DNA of 17,335 nt, taken from PR03 sp964353555. Its GTDB lineage: Bacteria > Myxococcota_A > UBA9160 > PR03. Location of the stretch: assembly GCA_964353555.1 (NCBI GenBank), contig CAYGWM010000084.1, positions 1-17,335 of the forward strand, written 5' to 3'. The position numbers were made by a program, and so were the translations under genes. The notes beneath the pieces are model-generated. The model ran no database searches, was not told the DNA's origin, and saw only the letters and a program-made list of their open reading frames with translations. This document shows, one piece after another, positions 1-7,982 of this stretch; the first letter of the stretch is position 1; every line of letters starts with the position of its first letter.

Positions 1-259
1 GCGCTCCCTCCGCGCGCGCCACGTGGAGATCCCGCACCAGCAACAACTGCTCTTCTTGTTGACGATCCATGCGTCCGGATAAGTGCACGACACCGACCGC
101 GGTCATCACGATCAGCGTGGGATCGACCAGATCGAACAGGAATTCGCGCCAGCCCTGGTCGGGATCTTCGATGACTTCCATCGTCATCAGCAGGCTCACG
201 CCGGCGATCACCGCGGCGACTGCCCAGCCCCGGCTCCAGGTGCGGGTTGCTGCGCTCAT
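1..259 (-). CDS. N-terminal part of a membrane-anchored protein, probably a LuxR-type HTH regulator (partial)
   Basis: The reading frame starts at ATG 259 and is still open at the left window edge, giving 86 visible residues. A GGAG Shine-Dalgarno lies about 9 nt upstream of the start. Two hydrophobic segments are visible at about residues 12-27 and 44-60. They are followed by a charged, coiled-coil-like stretch reading RDLHVARAEGA. That layout, two short membrane helices and then a ...DL..ARAEG... linker, is the N-terminus I know from a family of proteobacterial helix-turn-helix (LuxR/GerE-type) regulators. The DNA-binding domain itself would lie outside the window, so the assignment is inference. 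It lies downstream of the secreted-protein gene in the same direction, but a strong stem-loop separates them. A membrane histidine kinase fragment is the main alternative. Confidence 0.6.
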   Translation of the reverse strand, partial: MSAATRTWSRGWAVAAVIAGVSLLMTMEVIEDPDQGWREFLFDLVDPTLIVMTAVGVVHLSGRMDRQQEEQLLLVRDLHVARAEGA

Positions 260-284
260 CAGGATCGACTCCTTCGCGGGCAGC

Positions 285-322
285 GATCGGGGCGGGCGGC
301 GTGTCCGTGGCCCGCCCCGATC
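285..322. terminator. Perfect 13-bp stem-loop after the secreted-protein gene
   Basis: Arms 285-297 and 310-322 are exact reverse complements (GATCGGGGCGGGC and its complement) around a 12-nt loop. The structure begins 3 nt beyond the stop codon of the minus-strand gene ending at 326 and ends 25 nt before the next minus-strand start at 259. There is no T-tract on either side, so it is not a canonical intrinsic terminator. It could instead mark a 3' end, stabilise the upstream mRNA or attenuate read-through. Confidence 0.55.
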
Positions 323-325
323 AGG

Positions 326-1273
326 TTACCCCGGTGTGTACTCGATCAGCTCGAGTCGCTCGCCGCTTGCCGGATTCTCCTCCAGCACGAATCCGACGCC
401 CGGCACGAAGTACTTGAACTCCACCGCGCCCGGACTGATCGGCGTGAACTCGCGGACCTTCAGGATCGGCTGGCCATTTTCGAAGGGCGCCTCGACGTCG
501 GCGTTCAACGTGACGATCGTCGCCACGTCCTCCGCCTCGCCCAGCGCCCACTCCTGCCGGTAGGTCTCGCCCGCTACCGGCGCGGCCTTCATCCAGAACC
601 CGGGCTTCGCGCCATTGATGCCCGCAATGAAGGAGCCCTCGATGCCCGCAATCAGGCCGTCCTCGAAACTCTGCGAGAGTTCACCGAAGTACCAGACGTT
701 GCCGGCGACATCCTGCGCGAGGTAGTCCAAGGTGTCCTCGATCAGCACGCCGTCCACATAGACCTTGTCGCTGACGATGGTGCAGGCGACGCCGAGAATC
801 TCACGCGTCGTTTCGAGAACGTCGATGACGATGTGCTCGACTTCGGCCTGGCCGCTCGTTTCGTACACCCAGTGCGAACCCGGGGTGAACGGGGCGTACG
901 GATTGGTGATCTCGTCCACGAACTTCGCGGGATCGATCGTCGGATCGTAGGGGCCCCGCGGCAGGGCGTCGCAGACATCGTCTCGGGCCTCGAAGTGCCC
1001 GTCGCAGAGCTCGTTCGCTTGGATTCGGGTCTGGATGAGCTCCTCAGTGCACGTCTTGATCGCCGTCTTGTCGGACAGGTTCTTGCAGACCGCCCTGCTG
1101 ATCTTCGCATCCTCCAGCGCACCGAATTGGCAGGCGCGATGCAGCAGCGAAGCCGTTACGACACAGGCGTTGCCCTTCTCGTTGCCGTTGTCGGCCTGCG
1201 CGATCGGCGCGGCGAACGCGAGCGCGGCGGCGACCCCAATGGATGCGCATCGAATCCCTCGTCTACTCGTCAT
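326..1273 (-). CDS. Secreted protein of an uncharacterised family with a six-cysteine N-terminal region
   Basis: 315 residues. I chose ATG 1273 because it gives a clean signal peptide (cut likely after AQA, residue 27) and has a GGGGAA-type Shine-Dalgarno just upstream; a longer frame back to 1387 adds only low-complexity residues. The mature N-terminus carries six cysteines at 37, 48, 63, 75, 90 and 101 (spacings 11-15-12-15-11) in a helical-looking region. From about residue 120 it matches a pattern I recognise from exported proteins of unknown function in myxobacteria-like and actinobacterial genomes: NPYAPFTPGSHWVYE, then a GVAC..V.D..Y.DG.L.EDT segment, a GNVWYFGE motif and a C-terminal VEFKYFVPGVG.VLEENP segment. 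No catalytic motif is evident. It is probably extracytoplasmic, with paired disulfides. The function is unknown to me. Confidence 0.8.
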   Translation of the reverse strand: MTSRRGIRCASIGVAAALAFAAPIAQADNGNEKGNACVVTASLLHRACQFGALEDAKISRAVCKNLSDKTAIKTCTEELIQTRIQANELCDGHFEARDDVCDALPRGPYDPTIDPAKFVDEITNPYAPFTPGSHWVYETSGQAEVEHIVIDVLETTREILGVACTIVSDKVYVDGVLIEDTLDYLAQDVAGNVWYFGELSQSFEDGLIAGIEGSFIAGINGAKPGFWMKAAPVAGETYRQEWALGEAEDVATIVTLNADVEAPFENGQPILKVREFTPISPGAVEFKYFVPGVGFVLEENPASGERLELIEYTPG

Positions 1274-1617
1274 CGTCACTTCCCCTTCGGGGTGATGGCG
1301 CCAGGGACCGGGTGCCACTGTGGAATCCCGAGCGATGCCTGGCGCTGCTGGCGACGACAATCGGCGATGGGGCCGCAGCGGGTCCATCGGGCTTGCGACC
1401 TACGTCATGCGGGAAACGGCTCGGCGCGTCGATCCGCATCGATGCTGGATCGGGCGCGCGAGTGAATCCGCTGCGCAATCGAGAACCTGTGCACGCGGGG
1501 CGCGCGGTGCCACGACGCAGCGCGAGAGAGTCGCGTGGGCTCGATGAGACAGATGTCGGATGGGATTCGCTCCGCGACGGCCTCGGAAGGCGGCCCATCG
1601 CGGCCGCTACGGCCCGC
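1274..1617. other. 344-bp intergenic stretch, no gene found
   Basis: This gap lies between the PspA-family gene (ends at 1618) and the secreted-protein gene (starts at 1273), both on the minus strand. I see no convincing coding frame or tRNA. It should contain the promoter of the secreted-protein gene. It also holds the near-palindrome at 1425-1458 and two TGGCAC half-sites on the minus strand (1312-1317 and 1507-1512). The half-sites lack the matching -12 element of a sigma-54 promoter. Confidence 0.6.
1425..1458. repeat. Interrupted palindrome in the gap downstream of pspA
   Basis: The core is CGATCC (1430-1435), the perfect 10-bp palindrome GCATCGATGC (1436-1445), one unpaired T, and GGATCG (1447-1452). 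CGCG at 1425-1428 and 1455-1458 extends the pairing past a small bulge. It could fold as a roughly 14-bp hairpin in RNA or act as a protein-binding dyad upstream of the secreted-protein gene. There is no adjacent T-run. In GC-rich DNA some palindromes arise by chance. Confidence 0.4.
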
Positions 1618-2394
1618 TCAGTCGCGCGCTTCGGCCATCGGAGCGGGAATCGGAACCGTGATTTCCGGCTTGGTCGCGTCCTCGAGCGCCGGGCGCAGCC
1701 GCCGCTTCATCTCTTCGACCTCGAGTCGCGCCGCATCGTGGCGCGCTTCGCCGCGGATCTCGGCAAGTCGCACGCGCAGGTCGCCGCCGGCAGCGAGTTC
1801 GCCGTCGAGGTGGGCTTCGGTGGCGATCTTCGCGACGTGCTCGCGCACGTCTTCGAGCGCTCGCACGTCGGCATCGACCGAGAGACCCTCGATCGCGGAG
1901 CGAACCTGGCGGCGCATTCGTGCGCCAGCCCAGACCGCGAGCGCGCGGCCCTTCTCGCGTTCGAGTCCGCGGATCTCTTCGCGGAACAGCAGCAGGTTCT
2001 CTTTCGCCGCGTCGGCTTCGGTGCGCAGCCCTTCGAGTTCCTGCTCGGCGCGCGCGAGCTCGCCGACCAGTTCGTGGCGGTGCGTCACGACCGCCACCGC
2101 GAGCGACTCGTCGCCGCGTCGCACCGCACGTTCCGCGTCCGCGGACAACCTCGACATCTCGATGCGCCGGTCGCGGAGCTCGGCCTCGAGCTTGTTGCGC
2201 AGATAGAGGATGCCGGCGACGGCTTCCTTCAACTCCGCGTAGCGCGCAAGCCGGCCTCGGATGGCCTGCTCGTAGACGACGCGCGGATTCTCGCGCTCGC
2301 GGTCGCGCACCCAGAGTGAGAGCCAACCCGAAAACAGGTTGCGGATGCGACCGAGGGAACCGCGTCGCGGCGAAGACAAGGTCGAAGCGTGCAT
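1618..2394 (-). CDS. pspA: PspA/IM30-family membrane-stress protein
   Basis: 258 residues, close to the family's usual 220-260. ATG 2394 has a GGGAGGA Shine-Dalgarno 4-6 nt upstream. Residues 13-30 (GSLGRIRNLFSGWLSLWV) can form the amphipathic membrane-binding helix of this family. ENPRVVYEQAIRGRLARY (35-52) and the long charged helices to about residue 225 follow the PspA layout of stacked coiled-coil helices. The end (about 235-258) is a Pro/Ala-rich tail. PspA proteins assemble on the inner face of damaged cytoplasmic membrane and help keep it sealed. This is the last gene of an operon: it begins 34 bp after the NtrC-type regulator, which follows a membrane kinase, so its product is probably both output and possible feedback element. 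Overall similarity is at the level of helix pattern, so a divergent subfamily is likely. Confidence 0.82.
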   Translation of the reverse strand: MHASTLSSPRRGSLGRIRNLFSGWLSLWVRDRERENPRVVYEQAIRGRLARYAELKEAVAGILYLRNKLEAELRDRRIEMSRLSADAERAVRRGDESLAVAVVTHRHELVGELARAEQELEGLRTEADAAKENLLLFREEIRGLEREKGRALAVWAGARMRRQVRSAIEGLSVDADVRALEDVREHVAKIATEAHLDGELAAGGDLRVRLAEIRGEARHDAARLEVEEMKRRLRPALEDATKPEITVPIPAPMAEARD

Positions 2395-2428
2395 CGTTCC
2401 TCCCGAGCGGCTTGCGAAATGCGGGCGA

Positions 2429-3843
<1,415 letters not shown>

Positions 3844-3847
<4 letters not shown>

Positions 3848-4956
3848 GCGCTGTTCCTCGCGAGGCCCGCCTTCGGCAGCACGACGCAGAACTCGGTGCC
3901 GCCGCCGGGCGGCGACTCGACTTCGATCGAACCGCCGTGGGTTTCGACGACCTTGCGTGTGATCGGCAGGCCGAGGCCGGTGCCGTTCGCCTTGGAGGTG
4001 TGGAACGGCGCCCAGATTTGTTCGGCGCGGCCGGGCTCGATGCCCGGGCCGTTGTCGCGCACGCGCAGCCACACTTCGGTGCCGGCCAGGTTCTCGCCGG
4101 CCTCGATCTCGACGCGCGGCGACGCGACCGGCGCGCCGTTCAATGCGTCGAGCGCGTTGCCCACCAGGTTGATCACGACGCGGCGCAGCTTCTCGGGATC
4201 GCCGACCAACGCGCCTGCTTCGCCGACGTCGACACGCAGGTCGACGCCGGAGCGGTCGATGCGTTCGCGCAGCGTGTCGAGACCCGAGTGAACGATCTCG
4301 TCGAGTCGCACTTCCTTCGGTCGCAGCTCCTCGTCGCGCGCGTAGCGGAGCAGGTGGGAGATCGAGCGCTCGACGCGCTCCAGCTCCTGCAACGCGACGT
4401 GCGCGTACTCGACGTTCTCGTGCGAGTGCGGGTCCTCACCCATCTGCTGCAGCAGGCTCTTGGCCGCGGTGATCGGGTTGCGGATCTCGTGCGCAATCGA
4501 CGCCGAGAGATGCTCGAGATTGCGCGCGTGGCGGTCCTCGAGCTCGCGCCGGTTGCGCGACACCTCTTCCGGCATCCGGCTGCGCAGCTCGTCTTCGGTC
4601 CAGCGCTTGCGGAGATCGGGGGCGAGCAGTGCGAAGAAGGCGTGAAAGGCGAGGCCGATGCCCCAGAAGATCGCCGTCATGAACGCGGGTCGAAAACCCG
4701 CCGTGACCAGAATCCCGAGATTCACGATCACGTACGGGATCAGGTGACCGAAGAACCCGAGCCGTCGCGCGACCGCCTCGCGTGCTTCCTTCAGCGCCCG
4801 TTCCTCGGGCGACAACGTGCGCTTGTGCTTCTTCAACTTGTCGCGCGCCTGATCGAGCGCCCACTGCGCGACTTCTTCGCCTGAGGAGCGCAACTCGTCG
4901 CGGAGCTCGCGGCGCGCATCGCGGCGTCGATGCCGATCCTCTCGGCGCTCTCGCAT
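3844..4956 (-). CDS. Membrane histidine kinase with a two-helix (2TM) sensor
   Basis: 370 residues from ATG 4956, chosen for the GGGAGGG Shine-Dalgarno 5 nt upstream; an in-frame ATG at 5007 would add 17 residues with a weaker site. A highly charged helical region (1-67) precedes two closely spaced membrane segments, about 69-87 and 92-112, joined by only a few residues, so there is no periplasmic sensor domain. The catalytic part is standard: H-box SIAHEIRNP with H156, N-box asparagines N263/N267, G1 box DNGPGIE at 301-307 and G2 box GTGLGL at 325-330. It should autophosphorylate on H156 and pass phosphate to D53 of the regulator encoded immediately downstream (4-nt overlap). The small membrane hairpin suggests sensing within the bilayer or through a partner protein; that is inference from layout. 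Confidence 0.93.
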
Positions 4957-5088
4957 CGCAGCCCTCCCGCCTCTTCTGGCCAGTTCGAACGAGTCGCTGC
5001 AGAACATGCCTCACCAAGAGAGCAAGGGCCGTGCCGCACCGAAACGAACGGAGAACGCGTCTCGCAGCCGCCGAAGCCCCCATCGGAT

Positions 5089-5128
5089 GCAGCAACCCCC
5101 CTGCACCTGCAGCAACGTTCCTGCACCT
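5089..5128. repeat. Tandem pair of 20-bp units upstream of the kinase operon
   Basis: Unit 1 is 5089-5108 and unit 2 is 5109-5128. They match at 17 of 20 positions, differing only in the three bases CCC versus GTT at unit positions 9-11. The shared frame is GCAGCAAC-NNN-CCTGCACCT. The spacing of exactly 20 bp, about two helix turns, places both copies on the same DNA face, as expected of paired regulator sites. A simple slippage duplication is the alternative. Confidence 0.6.
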
Positions 5129-5133
5129 AGACC

Positions 5134-5234
5134 GGTGCCGGGCGTCAAGTTATTTCGTTGTCAAGTTATTGGGCGTCCGTGCGGAGAGTGCGCATCCAAT
5201 AACTTGACAACGAAATAACTTGACGCCCGGCACC
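5134..5234. repeat. Perfect 39-bp inverted repeat with nested direct repeats
   Basis: Arms 5134-5172 and 5196-5234 are exact reverse complements, separated by a 23-nt spacer (5173-5195) that can itself partly fold. Each arm contains the 11-mer GTCAAGTTATT or its complement twice, 16 bp apart (5144-5154 and 5160-5170 in the left arm), so there are four copies in mirror order. The arm interiors are strikingly AT-rich for this genome, while the ends are GC-rich (GGTGCCGGGCG). The element lies between divergent genes, so it is not a shared terminator. In the rightward transcript it could form a long hairpin ending 36 nt before the start codon. A small non-autonomous mobile element (MITE- or REP-like) is the likeliest reading; I see no target-site duplication. 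Confidence 0.85.
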
Positions 5235-5270
5235 CCTCCGGGGGGGGCGGGATCGGGTGAGGGTGTTGGG

Positions 5271-7982
5271 GTGAGCGTTCGGAATCTCGATGCACTGCTG
5301 CGGCCGCAGAGCATTGCGGTGGTCGGCGCTTCGGATCGACCCGACTCCGTGGGCGGGGTCGTGTTGCGCAATCTGTTGCGCGGGGGTTTTGCGGGACCGG
5401 TGATGCCGGTGAATCCCAAGCACCAGGCGCTCGCGGGGGTGCTCGCGTACCCGGACGTGAAGAGCCTCCCGACGCCCGCTGACCTCGCGGTGATCTGTAC
5501 CCCGGCGCCGACGGTGCCCGGCCTGATCGCAGCGCTCGGCGCCGCGGGCACGCGCGCGGCGGTGGTTCTCTCCGCTGGTCTCGCCCAGCTCCACGACGGC
5601 GCGGGCGTTTCGCTCGAGCAGCGCCTGCTCGAAGCCGCGAAGCCGCACGGACTGCGCGTGCTCGGACCGAACTGTCTCGGCCTCGGCGTGCCGGGCATCG
5701 GGCTCAACGCGACCTTCGCGAACGTCGATGCGCTGCCCGGCGATCTCGCCTTCGTCTCGCAGTCGGGCGCGGTCTGCACCGTCGCGCTCGATTGGGCCTG
5801 CGGTTCGCAGATCGGTTTCTCTCATTTCGTTTCGCTCGGCGACAGCGCGGATGTCGACGCTGCCGACCTGCTCGATTGGCTCGGCGCCGATGCGAATACG
5901 CGCGCGATCCTGCTCTACCTCGAATCGACCGGCCGGGCGCGCAAGTTCCTGTCGGCGGCGCGTGCCGCGGCGCGCAACAAACCGGTGATTGCGATCAAGG
6001 CCGGCCGCGTCGCGGAGGGTGTCCACGCCGCGACTTCGCACACCGGCGCGCTGGCCGGCGCCGACGACGTGTGCGACGCGGCATTGCGACGCGCTGGCAT
6101 CGTGCGCGTCGACCGCATCGACGAACTCTTCGACGCCGCCGAGACGCTTGCGCGCTCGCGGCCGCTGCGCGGCGATCGGGTCGCGATCCTCACCAACGGC
6201 GGAGGCCTGGGCGTGCTGGCGGCCGACCGCGTCGCTGCGTCGGGCGGCCGGCTCGCAGCGCTTGCCGACGCGACGCTCGCGGCGCTCGATGCCGCGCTGC
6301 CGGCGAGCTGGTCGCACGGCAATCCGATCGACATCGTCGGGGATGCCCCTGCGGCGCGCTATGCAGCCGCGCTGCGCGCGCTGCTCGACGATCCGGGCAT
6401 CGACGTCGTATTCGTCGTTCACGCGCCGACCGCGCTCGCCAATGGCGCCGATGCCGCGCGCGCGGTCGCCGCGGTGTTGGCGGAGCACGCGCACGAAGCG
6501 CGCGTACTGACGAGTTGGCCCGGCCGTGTCAGCGCGGAGCCCGCGCGCCGCATCCTGCGCGACGCCGGCGTCGCCACCTACGATACGCCCGAGGATGCGA
6601 TCGCCGCGTTCGCGCGAATGCTCGCCCATCGCCGCAATCAAGAACTGCTGATGGAGGTTCCGCCGTCGCAGCCGATCGACTTCACGCCTGACATCGCGGC
6701 TGCGCGCCAACCGATCGACGCGGCGCTCGCGGCGGGTCGATCGCTGCTCAGCGAACCGGAGGCAAAGGCGGTGCTCGCGGCGTTCGGCGTGCCGGTGGTG
6801 GAGACCGAAATCGCACGCGACGCGGATGAAGCGGTGGCGATCGCGTGCCGTCTCGGACTACCGGTGGCGCTGAAGATCCTCTCGCCCGACGTGACGCACA
6901 AATCTGACGTGGGCGGTGTCACGCTGGATCTGGAAACGCCCGAGGCGGTCGCCGATGCGGCGCGTGCGATGCGCGCTCGTCTGCTCGCGCATCGCCCGGA
7001 CGCCCGTCCGGGCGGCTTCACGGTGCAGCGAATGGCGCGACGGCCCGGTGCGCGCGAGCTGATCGTCGGCGCCGCCTGCGATCCTGCGTTCGGTCCCTTC
7101 GTGCTCTTTGGTCATGGCGGCACCGCGGCCCAGGTGATCGGCGACCGCGCCGTCGCGCTTCCGCCGCTGAACGCGAGCCTCGCGCGCGAACTGGTCTCGC
7201 GCACGCGCGTCGCGAAGCTGCTGGATGGCTATCGCGATCATCCGCCTGCCGATCTGGATGCGGTTTGCAACACGCTGGTGCAGGTCGCGCAGATCCTCGT
7301 CGACCTGCCGGAAGTCGTGGAGCTGGATCTGAACCCACTGCTCGCCGACGAGCACGGCGTGCTCGCGCTCGACGCGCGGATGCGTATCGAAGCCGTGGCC
7401 GCGGGACGCGGGGCGCAAGCCGCAATCGAACGCCTGGCGATTCGCCCGTACCCGCGCGAGCTGGAAGAGACGGTCGCGCTACGCGATGGCAGCCGCGTGC
7501 TGATGCGGCCGATTCGCCCGGAAGACGAGCCTGCACACCAGGCGATGTTCGCGTCGCTCGCGCCCGAAGACGTGCGCTTTCGCTTCTTCAACATGGTGCG
7601 CGAGCTGCCGCATTCCCAGATGGCCCGTTATACGCAGATCGACTACGACCGCGAGCTGGCCTTCGTCGCGGTGGCGGTCGGCCCGAGCGCGACGAACGAG
7701 ACGCTCGGCGTGGTGCGCGGCATCTTCGACCCCGACAACGTGCGCGCCGAGTTCGCGATCCTGGTGCGCTCGGACCAGAAGGGCAGGGGACTCGGCTACG
7801 CGCTGCTCGACAAGCTGGTGCGTCATTGCCGCGCCCGCGGCGCGCGTGAGGTCGTTGGTCAGGTGCTTCCGGACAACCGCGCGATGCTCGAGCTGGCCCA
7901 TGAGCTGGGCTTCAAGAGTCGCTTCTTGCCGGGTGAAGGAGTCGTCGAGGTGCGGCTCACACTCGAAGCTGTCGGCACTTAG
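5271..7982 (+). CDS. ADP-forming acyl-CoA synthetase fused to a GNAT acetyltransferase (PatZ/Pka-type architecture)
   Basis: 903 residues, near the usual 880-910. I chose GTG 5271: GGTGAGGG lies 7 nt upstream and the protein then opens with VRNLDALLRPQSIAVVGAS, as in relatives; the in-frame TTG at 5220 would start inside the inverted repeat. The order is: CoA-binding domain (GASDR about 19-23), succinyl-CoA-ligase-like domains with SHTGALAG at about 256-263, an ATP-grasp domain (about 480-705, THKSDVGGV near 542-550), and a C-terminal GNAT domain (about 738-898) with the acetyl-CoA loop DQKGRGLG at 835-842. Related proteins such as E. coli Pka/PatZ and Salmonella Pat acetylate lysines of metabolic enzymes, typically acetyl-CoA synthetase. 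Unlike those, this one keeps the histidine (H257) phosphorylated in true ADP-forming synthetases, so it may retain ligase activity. Its stop overlaps the stop of the convergent PEP-CTERM gene. Confidence 0.93.
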   Translation: MSVRNLDALLRPQSIAVVGASDRPDSVGGVVLRNLLRGGFAGPVMPVNPKHQALAGVLAYPDVKSLPTPADLAVICTPAPTVPGLIAALGAAGTRAAVVLSAGLAQLHDGAGVSLEQRLLEAAKPHGLRVLGPNCLGLGVPGIGLNATFANVDALPGDLAFVSQSGAVCTVALDWACGSQIGFSHFVSLGDSADVDAADLLDWLGADANTRAILLYLESTGRARKFLSAARAAARNKPVIAIKAGRVAEGVHAATSHTGALAGADDVCDAALRRAGIVRVDRIDELFDAAETLARSRPLRGDRVAILTNGGGLGVLAADRVAASGGRLAALADATLAALDAALPASWSHGNPIDIVGDAPAARYAAALRALLDDPGIDVVFVVHAPTALANGADAARAVAAVLAEHAHEARVLTSWPGRVSAEPARRILRDAGVATYDTPEDAIAAFARMLAHRRNQELLMEVPPSQPIDFTPDIAAARQPIDAALAAGRSLLSEPEAKAVLAAFGVPVVETEIARDADEAVAIACRLGLPVALKILSPDVTHKSDVGGVTLDLETPEAVADAARAMRARLLAHRPDARPGGFTVQRMARRPGARELIVGAACDPAFGPFVLFGHGGTAAQVIGDRAVALPPLNASLARELVSRTRVAKLLDGYRDHPPADLDAVCNTLVQVAQILVDLPEVVELDLNPLLADEHGVLALDARMRIEAVAAGRGAQAAIERLAIRPYPRELEETVALRDGSRVLMRPIRPEDEPAHQAMFASLAPEDVRFRFFNMVRELPHSQMARYTQIDYDRELAFVAVAVGPSATNETLGVVRGIFDPDNVRAEFAILVRSDQKGRGLGYALLDKLVRHCRARGAREVVGQVLPDNRAMLELAHELGFKSRFLPGEGVVEVRLTLEAVGT

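Larger units (their letters stand above)
4957..5270. promoter_or_regulatory. Divergent leader between the kinase operon and the acyl-CoA synthetase gene
   Basis: This 314-bp gap must hold the promoters of two divergent units: the kinase/NtrC/PspA operon leftward and the synthetase rightward. It contains a 20-bp tandem duplication (5089-5128) and a perfect 39-bp inverted repeat (5134-5234). I cannot place a confident -10/-35 or -24/-12 promoter on either strand. TTGACA occurs once in each arm of the repeat but without a -10 partner at normal distance. No coding frame is supported. Confidence 0.6.

Noticed and set aside
1312..1512. Two TGGCAC elements on the minus strand (1312-1317 and 1507-1512), possible sigma-54 -24 boxes near the NtrC-type regulator
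   Set aside because: At the required distance there is no TTGC-like -12 element for either, so they are not supported as promoters.
1243..2319. Long plus-strand open frame opposite the PspA gene
   Set aside because: Its translation has no recognisable domain and follows GC-rich antisense bias; the minus-strand frame has clear family features and a ribosome site.
5160..5209. TTGACA in each arm of the inverted repeat as divergent -35 boxes
   Set aside because: No -10-like hexamer lies 16-18 bp downstream on either strand; the match follows from the repeat sequence itself.
5220..5270. N-terminal extension of the synthetase from TTG 5220
   Set aside because: It would start inside the inverted repeat, adds Gly/Pro-rich residues unlike relatives, and GTG 5271 has a good ribosome site.
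5166..6710. 514-codon minus-strand frame opposite the synthetase
   Set aside because: Arginine-rich, motif-free and antisense to a protein matching its family end to end.
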